Below are positions 25,731-34,680 of a DNA stretch of 64,000 nt, in pieces. The notes below the pieces were generated by a model, which searched no databases, had not been told where the DNA came from, and was given only the letters and a program-made list of their open reading frames with translations. The first letter of the stretch is position 1. The number at the start of each line of letters is the position of its first letter. The DNA lies in the NCBI RefSeq assembly GCF_022012305.1, contig NZ_JAKLTM010000006.1, positions 62,001 to 126,000 on the forward strand, read 5' to 3'. The stretch comes from Ramlibacter paludis. GTDB taxonomy: Bacteria; Pseudomonadota; Gammaproteobacteria; Burkholderiales; Burkholderiaceae_C. The position numbers and the translations under genes are program-made.

Positions 25731-26938
25731 TAGCCGAAGTTCACCGTCGCACTGCCGGCGCTGATGTCCGCCGGCTTCTCGATCATGCTGCGTCCGGGCG
25801 CCACCGCCTGCAGGCGGTACTTGCCGGCGACGGCCGTGTCGGGCGTGAAGGTCAGCCCGGTGCTGGCGTAAGGCGCCTTGACCGGCGCCGCGGCCGGCAG
25901 CTTGAAGGTGTAGGTACCGAGGTCGGCATCCACCGGCTTGGCCGCAAGCTGGATCACCGGCCCGCCGGTCAGCGACTGCAGCGCCGTGACCGTGGCGTCG
26001 GTGACGGCAGCCGTCGTGGTGCCGGAGCCGCTCGCCGTGGTGGCGGTGACGGTGCCCGTAACGGTGCCCATCGTCGACGTCGGCAGGACGATGGCCGTGG
26101 CCGTGCCGTTGATGCTGACCGAGCCCGTGGCCGTCGTCACCGGCACGCTGGTCACGACGCCGGTCGCGTGGCCGTCGGAGGTGATCACCAGCGTGTACGT
26201 GCCTTGCGGCATGAACGCCAGGTTGAACTTGCCGCTCGCATCCGGGGTGGTCGAACGCACGACCACGCCGTCCTGCTGCGCGCTCACCGAGGTGGCCGAG
26301 AGGGTCAGCGTCGTCGTCACGTAGCCCTGGATCGAACTGGCAAAGCGAGGCGTCACCGAGATCACCGGCTTCAGGTTGTAGTTGCCCGAGTTGCCGGCCT
26401 TCACCACCGACTTGCAGGCGTCGAAGTCCAGCACGAGGTCGGCCACCTTGCCGGCCTCGATCTCCACGTTGACCTTCAGCTTCAACCCGCTTTGCTGCGC
26501 GCTCGGCGTGCGCAGCGGCACCAGGGCGCCGCCGATCGGCTGCACCGCGTTGGCCAGCGGGTTGGCGCCGCCGTTTTCGGCGAGCACCAGCCGCAGCTGC
26601 GAGTAGTGGCCGGCGGGCAGCGGCGTGCTTCCCAGTTCTTCCAGCACGCCGTTGGTGAGGTTCAGCAGGTCCACGCGCTTGGGTGCCGGCAGCACCAGTT
26701 CCTGCCAGCCCATGTCGGCGTCGGCCGCCGCGTCGCTGGTGTGCACGCGGACCTTTTCCACGGTGACATAGACGTGTTCATAGCAGCTGGGCGCATCGGT
26801 CAGCGCCAGTTGCAGCGTGCCTTCCGGCGCGCTGGCGCTGCCTCCACCACCGCCGCATGCGGCCAGTCCGGCCGTCGCGGCAACTGCCGCCCATCCCGCC
26901 AGGCGGCGGATCGCGCTCCCACGCATCGACTTCTCCAT
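25727..26938 (-). CDS. DUF4382-type lipoprotein with Ig-like/CarboxypepD-type repeats
   Basis: This 403-residue exported protein has a signal peptide ending in a lipobox (GLAAC followed by five Gly). Residues about 40-190 match the DUF4382 pattern ([25 protein letters not shown]...[15 protein letters not shown]...[13 protein letters not shown]). The rest is beta-rich with carboxypeptidase-regulatory-like pieces ([25 protein letters not shown]) and a Thr/Ser/Val-rich section. Its function is unknown and it is probably surface or periplasmic. An ATG at 26926 is the alternative start, with GGAG 6 bases ahead of it. The 165 bases upstream hold no gene. Confidence 0.75.
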   Translation of the reverse strand: MEKSMRGSAIRRLAGWAAVAATAGLAACGGGGGSASAPEGTLQLALTDAPSCYEHVYVTVEKVRVHTSDAAADADMGWQELVLPAPKRVDLLNLTNGVLEELGSTPLPAGHYSQLRLVLAENGGANPLANAVQPIGGALVPLRTPSAQQSGLKLKVNVEIEAGKVADLVLDFDACKSVVKAGNSGNYNLKPVISVTPRFASSIQGYVTTTLTLSATSVSAQQDGVVVRSTTPDASGKFNLAFMPQGTYTLVITSDGHATGVVTSVPVTTATGSVSINGTATAIVLPTSTMGTVTGTVTATTASGSGTTTAAVTDATVTALQSLTGGPVIQLAAKPVDADLGTYTFKLPAAAPVKAPYASTGLTFTPDTAVAGKYRLQAVAPGRSMIEKPADISAGSATVNFGY

Positions 26939-27103
26939 TTGCTGTCTCTCAGTGTTGTGGAGCCGCGATGGTGGGGCCGGGTCGTGCCGGCGGGTGTCCG
27001 TGCGTAACGGCAAGGGCGCTCGACAGCAGGGCCTGTTGCCGCTGGCCGCCGATTGTTGCGGATGGAGACAGGGACCTGCGGCGCGGCCGCCACAGGCGTG
27101 CGC

Positions 27104-27793
27104 TCAGCGCTGCGGGCTGGGCGGCGGAGCTTCGGTGTCCTCGAAGGGCCGGGTCTGCTCGAAGTCCGGACGGTCCTCGTTCTTCGCGGCGTCTGCGATC
27201 GCGGCGTCGCGGATCGCGAAAAGTGCCTGCAAGTCCTGCTGCATGTCCTCGTCGGAACGCGGCAGCTCCGCGACCATGGCGTCGTCGGTCGGCGCGAAGG
27301 CCCGCGGCTGGGCGGGCGGCACGAGCGGGACGCGACCCGACTGCGGCGGCGGCGCTCCGGCAAGCCTGACCGCGGGCGCGCCCTGGGAAGACGACACGCC
27401 GTGGCCTTCGAACTCCCAGCCGACGCTCACCAGCCAGTCGCGCGCGCGCGGCTCGAAGCGGGCCAGCTCGGACAGGAAGCTGTCCTGGAAGGCAAACACG
27501 TATCCCAGCAGCTGTTCGTGCGCCTGCCGCACGACGAAGTTCACGTGCAGGCCGGCGCGGCCGGAACGCGTGACCGTGGAGAGGATGCGGCACTCCAGCC
27601 AGTCCGACGGGATGCCGTGCTTGCGCATGACGTCGCGCGTGAGGACCTGGATCAGCTCGCGCCGCGGCGCGTTGCGCGAGGTTTCAGCCTCGTTGCTGGT
27701 ACTGACGCTTTCGTGGAACTGCGCGGATTCCGCCCCCGGCTCGGAGTCGCGGTTCGTTTCGTTCGTACCGAAGATGCGCTTCAACAGGCCCAT
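27104..27793 (-). CDS. hypothetical protein downstream of an FHA gene
   Basis: I do not recognise this 229-residue protein. It starts MGLLKRIFGTNETN with a Ser/Glu-rich disordered N-terminus to about residue 45, then a compact alpha/beta region (LIQVLTRDVMRKHGIPSDWLECRILS...LHVNFVVRQAHEQLLGYVFAFQDSFLSELARF) and a Pro-rich, acidic C-terminus. There is no membrane segment. It follows the FHA gene by 15 bases, so it is likely co-expressed and perhaps bound by the phosphopeptide-binding protein through its Ser/Thr-rich ends. Confidence 0.65.
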   Translation of the reverse strand: MGLLKRIFGTNETNRDSEPGAESAQFHESVSTSNEAETSRNAPRRELIQVLTRDVMRKHGIPSDWLECRILSTVTRSGRAGLHVNFVVRQAHEQLLGYVFAFQDSFLSELARFEPRARDWLVSVGWEFEGHGVSSSQGAPAVRLAGAPPPQSGRVPLVPPAQPRAFAPTDDAMVAELPRSDEDMQQDLQALFAIRDAAIADAAKNEDRPDFEQTRPFEDTEAPPPSPQR

Positions 27794-27808
27794 GCGAACG
27801 ATTGTGCT

Positions 27809-28438
27809 TCATTCCCTGAGCTGGAAGCGCATTTGCGTGCCCGCGAGGTCCAGGACGTCTTGGTCCGACAACAGCACGGCCCCGTCGCCCAAGGGCCGGC
27901 CGTTCAGGAGCGGCACGGTGTCCCCGGCCAGGTGGGTCACGAAGAAGCCGTTGCGCCGGTGCGCCACCGACACCACCGCAACCCCGGGGCGACCGAAGGT
28001 GGTGACCGCCTTGACGACCGGCACTTCCAGGCCCGCCGACGAGCCGGAGATCACCGCGAAGCTGGCCTGCAGCTGCGAAGGCATGATGCTGTCCGGCCCC
28101 GCCATGAAGGACTGGGTTTCGCCGAAGCCGCTGACGGGCGTCTCCGAGGCCTGCAGGTACTTGATGCGGTAGGGGCCGATGGCGATCACGTCGCCGTCGC
28201 TGAGCCGGGTGCGCTCGCGCACCATGTGGTCGTTGACGTAGGTGCCGTTGGTGCTGCCCAGGTCCTGCAGGAAGACGTCGGCCACGCCCACCAGGTCGAA
28301 GGCGCAGTGCTGGCCGCTCACCACCATGGTGTCCAGCACGATGTCGTTGCCTTCCTTGCGGCCCAGCGTGGTGCGGTCCTTGGTCAGGTAGACGTGCTTG
28401 ACTTCCACGCCCTTGACGCTGGCGATCAACTGCGGCAT
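27809..28438 (-). CDS. FHA-domain protein
   Basis: This 209-residue protein has a clear FHA domain at about residues 20-95: TTLGRKEGNDIVL, VSGQHCAF and LGSTNGTYVND hold the Arg, Ser-x2-His and Asn that bind phosphothreonine. A second, degenerate FHA-like fold covers about 125-205 (TTFGRPG, FFVTHLAG, LLNGRPLGDG) but lacks the S-x2-H. FHA proteins read Ser/Thr kinase outputs; a Ser/Thr kinase is encoded at 47.8-51 kb in this window. Confidence 0.85.
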   Translation of the reverse strand: MPQLIASVKGVEVKHVYLTKDRTTLGRKEGNDIVLDTMVVSGQHCAFDLVGVADVFLQDLGSTNGTYVNDHMVRERTRLSDGDVIAIGPYRIKYLQASETPVSGFGETQSFMAGPDSIMPSQLQASFAVISGSSAGLEVPVVKAVTTFGRPGVAVVSVAHRRNGFFVTHLAGDTVPLLNGRPLGDGAVLLSDQDVLDLAGTQMRFQLRE

Positions 28439-28502
28439 CGGAACCTCCCGTGCCGCGAAAGGCGGCGGCTCGCGGCCATGCTAGCGCCGCGCCGCGGCCC
28501 GT

Positions 28503-28952
28503 TCAAGTGCGGGAAACCAGCTGGAAGTTCAGCAGGCGCGTGGCCAGGTAGGTTTCGGCCAGGAAGCAAAGCAAGGCGGCCAGGAAGCTGCCCACGCCGG
28601 CCAGGAAGCTGCCGACCGCCCACCGGCTGATCTGCAGCCCGCCCGCTTCGCCCAGGAACAGCACGATGATGGTCAGGCCGATCAGGAAGGCGCAGGTGGT
28701 GAGCAGCGCGATGCAGGCGTTGGCCAGGCGGCCGCGGGCGCGCAGCTCCTGCAGCTCGCCGATGGAGCGCTGCAGCGCGTCGCCCTCGGCGTTGCGGGCG
28801 CGGTCTTCCACCAGCCGCGCGCGGTCGATGATGCGCGCCAGCCGGCCCGCTACGGCGCCTATCATTCCCGAGACCGCGGTGAGCAGGAACACCGGAGCCA
28901 CCGCCAGCTGGATGCCGTGGGTGATGGACATTGCGTCGAGTGGAAAGGCCAT
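28503..28952 (-). CDS. DUF2721 membrane protein
   Basis: This 149-residue protein has an N-terminal amphipathic/hydrophobic helix (ITHGIQLAVAPVFLLTAVSGMIGAVAGRLARIIDRAR) typical of DUF2721, a charged central helix, and two further membrane helices (about 75-105 and 113-140). The function is unknown. It sits upstream of the FHA gene on the same strand with a 64-base gap. Confidence 0.75.
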   Translation of the reverse strand: MAFPLDAMSITHGIQLAVAPVFLLTAVSGMIGAVAGRLARIIDRARLVEDRARNAEGDALQRSIGELQELRARGRLANACIALLTTCAFLIGLTIIVLFLGEAGGLQISRWAVGSFLAGVGSFLAALLCFLAETYLATRLLNFQLVSRT

Positions 28953-29027
28953 GGCCGCGATTATGGCGATTGACGCGCGGGCCCCGGCGGCCTACGCTGG
29001 GGCACTGTTCCGCGCAGGGAGGCTTCC

Positions 29028-29468
29028 ATGTTCAAGCACATCCTGCTGGCCACCGACGGCTCCGCCGCCTGCGACCAGGCCACTCGCACCGCCATCGCCC
29101 TGGCGCGCACCCATGGCGCGAAGCTCACGGCCGTGAACGTCGTCGACCCCTACCCTTACCTCGGCATCGGCCAGGCCAACCCCCTCGGATTCCAGGCCTA
29201 CATCGCGGCGGCCCACACGCATGCGGGCAGGGCCCTGGCGCGCGCCGCCGAACTGGCCGACGACGGCGGCACGCCGCTGGCGCTGGAGACGCGCATCGTC
29301 GAAGAGGCCACCGCGGCCCACGGCATCGCGCAGACCGCGCGCGACGAGAAGGCCGACCTGGTCGTGATCGGCTCGCACGGGCATGGCGCCTTGCGCAAGC
29401 TGGTGCTGGGCAGCGTCACCAGCCGCGTGCTGGCCGAAGCCACGATGCCTGTGCTGGTCGTTCGCTAG
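29028..29468 (+). CDS. universal stress protein (UspA family)
   Basis: This 146-residue protein starts FKHILLATDGSAACDQAT and ends with the ATP-binding pattern G-x2-G-x9-G-S/T (IGSHGHGALRKLVLGSVTSRVL), so it belongs to the ATP-binding Usp group. It is probably induced in stress or growth arrest. GGGAGG precedes the ATG. Its stop shares CTAG with the convergent gene. Confidence 0.88.
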   Translation: MFKHILLATDGSAACDQATRTAIALARTHGAKLTAVNVVDPYPYLGIGQANPLGFQAYIAAAHTHAGRALARAAELADDGGTPLALETRIVEEATAAHGIAQTARDEKADLVVIGSHGHGALRKLVLGSVTSRVLAEATMPVLVVR

Positions 29469-30367
29469 GCAATCACCGAGGCACCGGCGGCCTGCAAGCG
29501 GCCCAGCAGGTCTTGCCAGCGTTGCGTGTGCTCCGCATGGAGCTTGCTGCCGGCGGCCAGCACCGGCTGGAACTTCCAGCCGCGCACCTGCGCCGATTCG
29601 AACCAGGAGCGCGCCTGCTGGCGCGCGATCCACGCCGGCGTGCGCCAGTGGCCCCAGGGTTCGGCGGTGCGCGCCAGGTCCGGGCTGGCCTCGAGCGCGC
29701 CGGGCGCATACGTGAGCAGGCCATAGCGGCGCGGCGTCGACGGCTGCCGCGGACCGTCGTCGAAGGTCTCGAAGGTGGTGACATCTTCCAGCGCCGCGGG
29801 CAACAGCTCGCGCGCGACGAGGTGCTGGGCCGCCTCATCCGGCGTCTCGGCCTTCTGGTGCAGCACGGGACGCAATTCGAAGCCGGTGAGCCCGCTGGCG
29901 CGCAAGGCCTGCGCCAGGGTCGGGCCGATCACGTATTCGCCGGTCCACTGATCGACGTGCGTGATGGAGCCTTCGGCCACCGGCTTGCTCAGCCAGATCT
30001 TCTGCGGCAGGCGCACGGACCAGCGGCTGGCCGTCGGATGCAGCGTGTCCTGGTGGTAGGCGCTCATGGTGGCCTTGGAGTCGGCGCGGCTCTGGCCGAT
30101 GGTGCTGCGGCATAGCGCCTCGAAATGCGAACTGCCTTCCAGCTCCAGCGGCGTGCATTGCAGGTCGCGCAGGAAGGTCACCGGCTCGCCGTCGGCGAGT
30201 TCCAGCAGGCGGGGCAGCACCGGCCCGGCGGCGTCGAAGAAGCGGGGGAACAGGAAGCCGACCGCGGGATTGGGCTTGGCGCCCAGGGCTTTTGCCAGGG
30301 TGTCGTCGGCCGCCACGCGGTGCGCCAGGCCCGGACTGCACGGGCGCAGGGCAAGCAGGATTTTCAT
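29465..30367 (-). CDS. hypothetical protein, possibly SitI/Imm11-like
   Basis: I do not recognise this 300-residue soluble protein with confidence. The segment YVIGPTLAQALRASGLTGF near residue 160 resembles a motif seen in SitI/Imm11-type immunity proteins (a locus that is recognised, then a GLTG-F-x-PV segment), but no toxin gene lies next to it. Other features are a conserved-looking GFLFPRFF near 37 and a Trp-rich C-terminal part. The ATG at 30367 lacks a clear Shine-Dalgarno. Confidence 0.55.
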   Translation of the reverse strand: MKILLALRPCSPGLAHRVAADDTLAKALGAKPNPAVGFLFPRFFDAAGPVLPRLLELADGEPVTFLRDLQCTPLELEGSSHFEALCRSTIGQSRADSKATMSAYHQDTLHPTASRWSVRLPQKIWLSKPVAEGSITHVDQWTGEYVIGPTLAQALRASGLTGFELRPVLHQKAETPDEAAQHLVARELLPAALEDVTTFETFDDGPRQPSTPRRYGLLTYAPGALEASPDLARTAEPWGHWRTPAWIARQQARSWFESAQVRGWKFQPVLAAGSKLHAEHTQRWQDLLGRLQAAGASVIA

Positions 30368-30442
30368 GGCCGCAATGGTAGCTGCTCGGTCCATAGCCCC
30401 AGCCGGCAGCCGGTTGCGCGCACGTGCGAAACTGCGCGGCCC

Positions 30443-31687
30443 ATGCCCGCTCCCCCTGCTCCCGCGCGCCCGATCGCCATTGCGCTGGCCGGCCTGTTCG
30501 CCCTGGCGGTCGCCATGGGCATAGGCCGCTTCGCCTTCACGCCGCTGCTGCCGATCATGATGGCCGAAGGCAGCGTCACCCTGCCCGGCGCCAGCCTGCT
30601 GGCGAGCGCCAATTACTTCGGCTACCTCCTCGGCGCGGTGGCCTGCACCTTCCAGCCCTGGATCTGGGCGCGACTGGGCTGGGCCAGCCACGTCAACGGG
30701 CCGGCGCTCGTGCGCGTGGGCCTGGCCGCCACCGCGCTCCTGACCGCGGCGATGGCCTTCCACTGGCCTGCGGGCTGGGTGTTGTGGCGCTTTGCCGCCG
30801 GCCTCGCCAGTGCCGTCGTCTTCCTCTACACCTCGGGCTTCTGCCTGGAGCAGCTCGCACGCCGCGGCGTGCCGGACACGGGCGCGCTGATCTACGTGGG
30901 GCCCGGCCTGGGCATCGTCGCCAGCGGACTGGCCGCGAGCGCGATGGTGGCCTTGCACGCGCAGGCCGCGCTCGGGTGGCTGGTGTTCGGCGTGTTCGCG
31001 GCGGTGCTGAGCGCCGCCGTGTGGAAGGTCTTCGATGCGCGCGCCGCGGTGCCGGCTTCCGCACCGGCCACCGCGGCCAAGGGCGCCGGCACCGCGACGC
31101 CCGAAGCAGGCGGCATGGAGATGGCGCTGCTGTCCCTGGCCTACGGCATCGCCGGCATCGGCTACATCGTCACCGCCACCTTCCTGCCGGTGATCGCGCG
31201 CCTCGCCCTGCCCGGCTCGCACTGGCTGGACCTGTTCTGGCCGCTCTTCGGCCTCGGCGTCATCATCGGCGCGCTGGTCGCCTCGCGCCTGCGCGGCGGC
31301 GACTTGCGGCTGCGCCTCGCGGCCTGCTATGCCATCCAGGCCGCGGGCGTCGCGGCCAGCCTGGTGAGCCCGACGCTCGCGGGGTTTGCACTGGGCAGCC
31401 TGCTGCTGGGACTGCCGTTCACGGCGATCACGTTCTTCGCGATGCAGGAAGCGCGCCGCATCCGGCCGCGGCATGCGACCAGCCTGATGGGCCTGATGAC
31501 GGCGATGTGGGGACTGGGCCAGATCCTCGGCCCGCCGATGGCCGCGGCGCTGGTGGCGCACAGCCGCAGCACGGCGGAAGGCTTCGACCGCTCGCTGTGG
31601 ATAGCGACCGGCGCGCTGCTCGCCGGCATGGCGCTCTACGGGCTGCAGGCCTGGCTCTATCCGCAGCGGACTAGCGGCTCGCGGTGA
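30443..31687 (+). CDS. YbfB/YjiJ-family MFS transporter
   Basis: This 414-residue protein has 12 membrane helices. Its opening (LAGLFALAVAMGIGRFAFTPLLPIMM) is characteristic of the YbfB/YjiJ MFS group, whose substrates are not defined. A linker rich in Ala/Thr/Pro (about residues 200-220) separates the halves. I chose the ATG at 30443 because the upstream open frame is antisense to the neighbouring gene. It overlaps the convergent M23 gene by 17 bases. Confidence 0.82.
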   Translation: MPAPPAPARPIAIALAGLFALAVAMGIGRFAFTPLLPIMMAEGSVTLPGASLLASANYFGYLLGAVACTFQPWIWARLGWASHVNGPALVRVGLAATALLTAAMAFHWPAGWVLWRFAAGLASAVVFLYTSGFCLEQLARRGVPDTGALIYVGPGLGIVASGLAASAMVALHAQAALGWLVFGVFAAVLSAAVWKVFDARAAVPASAPATAAKGAGTATPEAGGMEMALLSLAYGIAGIGYIVTATFLPVIARLALPGSHWLDLFWPLFGLGVIIGALVASRLRGGDLRLRLAACYAIQAAGVAASLVSPTLAGFALGSLLLGLPFTAITFFAMQEARRIRPRHATSLMGLMTAMWGLGQILGPPMAAALVAHSRSTAEGFDRSLWIATGALLAGMALYGLQAWLYPQRTSGSR

Positions 31688-32378
31688 TCTCCGTCGCAGG
31701 CGCTGCGCGCCGCAGCGCCGGATAGGGATTGACCGGCTCCCCCTGCCACCACTTCTTGTCCGGCCCCAGCTTGAACACCGCGAAGTGCAGGTGCGGCGTC
31801 CCCGGGTCCGCGTTGCCCGTCGTGCCGACGTAGCCGACCAGGTCGCCGCGCTTCAACTCCATGCCTTCGCGCAGGCCGTCGGCATAGCGATCGAGGTGCG
31901 CGTAGTAGTAGGCCAGCCGCCCGGCCTCGTCGAAGTGGTAGACCGTGAGCCCGCCCGGCTTGCTGGTGAACAGCTTGGCGACGCGCCCGTTGTCGACGGC
32001 CACCACCGGCGTGCCGCGCGGCGCGAGGATGTCCATCGCCTCGTGCGCGCGTTGGCCGCGGCCCTGGTCGTAGGTGTCGGCCAGGCGCTCCGGCGCGATG
32101 CCCACCACCGGGACCAGCAAGGTGCGCTGCGCGAGCAGTTCGGCACCTTCGCGGTCGCCGGGGTTGCGGACGGTGGGCAGCGGCGCCTGGGTGATCGGCG
32201 GCGTTGCCGGCGCGGTTGCCGGCGGAACGGTCACGACTGGCGGCGGTGCAACCGCGACGCTGTCGCTCGCCGCATGCCGCGGCGGGATCACCGTCGTGCG
32301 CACCGGTTCGCGCTCGCAGCCCGCGAGCAGGCAGCCCGCGATCGCCGCCAGCACGGCGCAACGCAGGCCCGTGCTCAT
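31671..32378 (-). CDS. M23 peptidase lipoprotein (LytM type)
   Basis: This 235-residue lipoprotein has a signal with lipobox LLAGCE and a Pro/Val-rich linker. The C-terminal M23 domain has both metal motifs, HEAMDI (H-x3-D) and HLHF (H-x-H), so it should be an active zinc peptidoglycan endopeptidase. The YAHLDRY and GYVGTTGNADPGTPHLHFAV segments are typical. It is third in an operon with an L,D-transpeptidase; its ATG overlaps the previous stop as ATGA. Confidence 0.88.
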   Translation of the reverse strand: MSTGLRCAVLAAIAGCLLAGCEREPVRTTVIPPRHAASDSVAVAPPPVVTVPPATAPATPPITQAPLPTVRNPGDREGAELLAQRTLLVPVVGIAPERLADTYDQGRGQRAHEAMDILAPRGTPVVAVDNGRVAKLFTSKPGGLTVYHFDEAGRLAYYYAHLDRYADGLREGMELKRGDLVGYVGTTGNADPGTPHLHFAVFKLGPDKKWWQGEPVNPYPALRRAAPATEITASR

Positions 32379-32845
32379 TTCTTCGCCGCGGCCTTTTCCG
32401 CCTTGGCGGCCGGCGAGTTGGTCTCGAAGAAGCGCTGCAGCTCGGTGGGCGCGGCGCTCGTGGTGGCAGTGCTGGCGGCCGGCGTGGCGCCGGGGGCGCC
32501 GAGCGCGCTGGTGTCGGGTTGCGCAGGGACTTGTGCGGTCGCGTCCGGCTGGGCCGGCGCCTGTGCCGTCATGTCCGGCTGCGTGGGCGCTTGCGCCGTG
32601 GTATCGGGCACCGGCAGCGCAGCGGAAGCCGCGGCGTCCGGCGCCGGAGCGGCAGTGGTGTCCACCGGCGGCGGCGTCACCGCCGCCGTCTGCTGGCCGT
32701 CGAGGCGAGCGTTGTCCGGCAGCGAGGCCTGCGGCTGCTGCACCTTGGTGTTGTCTGCGCTGGAATGCACCTGCACGTCGCAAGCCTGCAGGCTCAGCGC
32801 CGCGGCGGCGGCCAACAGGCCGAGTCGCCAGTCGATCATTCTCAT
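32375..32845 (-). CDS. Pro/Thr/Ala-rich lipoprotein
   Basis: This 156-residue protein has a lipoprotein signal (LSLQAC) and then about 130 residues of low complexity, including near-repeats of the type [10 protein letters not shown] around residues 80-110, and a charged Ala/Lys tail ([11 protein letters not shown]). It looks like a flexible spacer or tether that might bind peptidoglycan or another envelope protein through its basic end. It overlaps both neighbours by ATGA. An ATG at 32839 is an alternative start. Confidence 0.7.
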   Translation of the reverse strand: MRMIDWRLGLLAAAAALSLQACDVQVHSSADNTKVQQPQASLPDNARLDGQQTAAVTPPPVDTTAAPAPDAAASAALPVPDTTAQAPTQPDMTAQAPAQPDATAQVPAQPDTSALGAPGATPAASTATTSAAPTELQRFFETNSPAAKAEKAAAKK

Positions 32846-33885
32846 GATTGCACCTCCACCTGGATTCCCTTGGCGACGACGGTCGAGAGACGCACGACGT
32901 CCCAATTGGTCAGGCGCACGCAGCCGTTGGTTTCCACCCGCGCCATCTGCGAAGGCTCGGAAGTGCCGTGGATGCCCCAGTGCTCCTTGGTCAGCGCCAT
33001 CCACATCACGCCCACGGGGCTGTTCGGGCCGGGCGGCAAGCGCAGTTTCTGGTCCGCCTTCGCGTTGCGCAGCAAGGCCGGGTCGTAGTGGAAGTCCGGA
33101 AACTTCGCCTGGCTCGTGATGCTCAGCATGCCGATCGGCAACGGATCCTGCGAGCTGCCGATGCTGACCGGCATGGCGCCCATCACCTTGTTGTCGGCGC
33201 CCAGCAGGTACAGCATCTTGGCCGTCTTGCCGATGCGCAGCGAGGCGACCTTGCCGGGCAGCGTGGCGGCGCGGCCCACGTCGGCGACGACGATGGACTG
33301 CCCCACCTGCATGCTGCGTCCCTTGTTCAACGCGGCCAGCAGCTTGGGGCTCATGTGGAAGCGTTCACCGAGCGCCTCCTGCATGTCCTGGTAGCCGAGC
33401 TCGGTCAATTGCGACTGGGCCACCGGGTCGTCCTTGGGGATCGCCGCGTACGGCCCGTTGATGTCCTTGTCGGTCAGCGTATAGGTGGCAAAGGCCGGAG
33501 ACTGCGCCTGCGACAGCGCCGACCAGGTTGCTTCGTCGATCTTGCCGGTGGCCGGCAGGCCACGCGCTTCCTGGAAGGCCTGCACGGCGTGCTGCATGTT
33601 GCGCGCGAAGTGGCCGTCGATCTCGCCCGGCGAGAACCACGCGCGATCGAGCAGGATCTGCGCGCGCACGACGGCCGGACCTTTGGCGCCTTCGGCCAGC
33701 GGCGGCATCGCGCCGTCGGCATTCAGTTTGGTGGCGTGCTCGGTGGCGTCGGCGGGAAAGCCGGGCGCGACGACCGCGGCGGCCTCCGCCTTCCTGGCGG
33801 GCGCCTTCGCCTGCACCAGCGGTGCGGCGAACGCGAGGGGGATGGCCAGCGCAAGGAGCGCCAGCGTGTTCTTGTTGCGGGGCAT
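32842..33885 (-). CDS. L,D-transpeptidase (YkuD family) with peptidoglycan-binding domain
   Basis: This 347-residue exported protein has a signal peptide ending VQAKA, a PG_binding_1-type segment ([46 protein letters not shown]), a LysM-like middle, and a YkuD catalytic domain with HGTSEP and TNGCVRL at the C-terminus. The nucleophile Cys and the His are present, while the usual Ser before GC is Thr. It makes 3-3 crosslinks in peptidoglycan or attaches proteins to it. It heads the operon with the lipoprotein and M23 genes. Confidence 0.87.
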   Translation of the reverse strand: MPRNKNTLALLALAIPLAFAAPLVQAKAPARKAEAAAVVAPGFPADATEHATKLNADGAMPPLAEGAKGPAVVRAQILLDRAWFSPGEIDGHFARNMQHAVQAFQEARGLPATGKIDEATWSALSQAQSPAFATYTLTDKDINGPYAAIPKDDPVAQSQLTELGYQDMQEALGERFHMSPKLLAALNKGRSMQVGQSIVVADVGRAATLPGKVASLRIGKTAKMLYLLGADNKVMGAMPVSIGSSQDPLPIGMLSITSQAKFPDFHYDPALLRNAKADQKLRLPPGPNSPVGVMWMALTKEHWGIHGTSEPSQMARVETNGCVRLTNWDVVRLSTVVAKGIQVEVQS

Positions 33886-33987
33886 CGATGGCTCCTCAGT
33901 GCGATGCCCTACCGTAGCCTCGTCGGTCGACTGCGCTTGTAGTCGCCGGTTGACGCAGGCGGTCGGCGGCCGCCTGCCCGTGCTGGC

Positions 33988-34677
33988 TCAGCCGCCGGTC
34001 TCGCGGACTACGTCCGCCTGGAAATCGGCGCCTCCCAGGGCGCTGCCGGTCGACGCGTCCTGCAGCCAATGCGGGTAGGTCTTGCGGAAGTCTTCCAGCA
34101 CGCTCGCCAGCGGAATGTCCGTGAAGCTGCCGCGCTCGCGCAGGTACTCCATGTGCCGGTTGCCCGCCCGGTCGAACGGGTGGTAGATCGAATCGTGCAG
34201 GCCGTCGAACTCCAAAGGCAGCAGGCCGAAGCGCTCGCACAGTTCCACGTTGAAGGCCGGCGTGGCCTTGCGCCAGGCGCCTTCGAGCCAGAGCTCGGTG
34301 TAGCCGTGCCAGACGAAGACATCGGTGGTCATCGTGCTGCGCATGCGCTCGGTGGACAGGTGGTTGCGCACGTCGGCGAAACCCAGGCGCGCCGGGATGC
34401 CGGCGGCGCGCGCGGCGGCGGCGAGCAAGGCCGCCTTGGTGACGCACCAGCCGTAGCCGAGGGCCAGCACCGCGCTGGCACGCATGCCGGCCGGGCTCAG
34501 GTCCACACGGTAAGGGTCGTAGCGGAAGCCGTCGCGCACGGCGTAGTACAGCGCCACGGCGCGTTCGACCGGCGTCTCACCTCGCGCATGGCGCTCGGCG
34601 AAAGCCAGCACGGCGGGATGGTCGCTGTCGACGAGCGCGGTGGCGGCCAGGCAATCCTGCGGCGAAAGCTCGTCCAT
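33988..34677 (-). CDS. transglutaminase-like domain protein
   Basis: This 229-residue protein has a transglutaminase-core fold: the Cys is in LGYGWCVTKAALLAAAARAAGIPARLGF and the His in FVWHGYTELWLEG. The usual catalytic DPT is replaced by ATP in KATPAFN, so the third residue of the triad is not obvious. It could be a protease, an amide hydrolase or an inactive form. It is the last gene of an operon with GST, SDR and hydratase genes, 3 bases after the hydratase stop. Confidence 0.75.
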   Translation of the reverse strand: MDELSPQDCLAATALVDSDHPAVLAFAERHARGETPVERAVALYYAVRDGFRYDPYRVDLSPAGMRASAVLALGYGWCVTKAALLAAAARAAGIPARLGFADVRNHLSTERMRSTMTTDVFVWHGYTELWLEGAWRKATPAFNVELCERFGLLPLEFDGLHDSIYHPFDRAGNRHMEYLRERGSFTDIPLASVLEDFRKTYPHWLQDASTGSALGGADFQADVVRETGG

Positions 34678-34680
34678 GGC

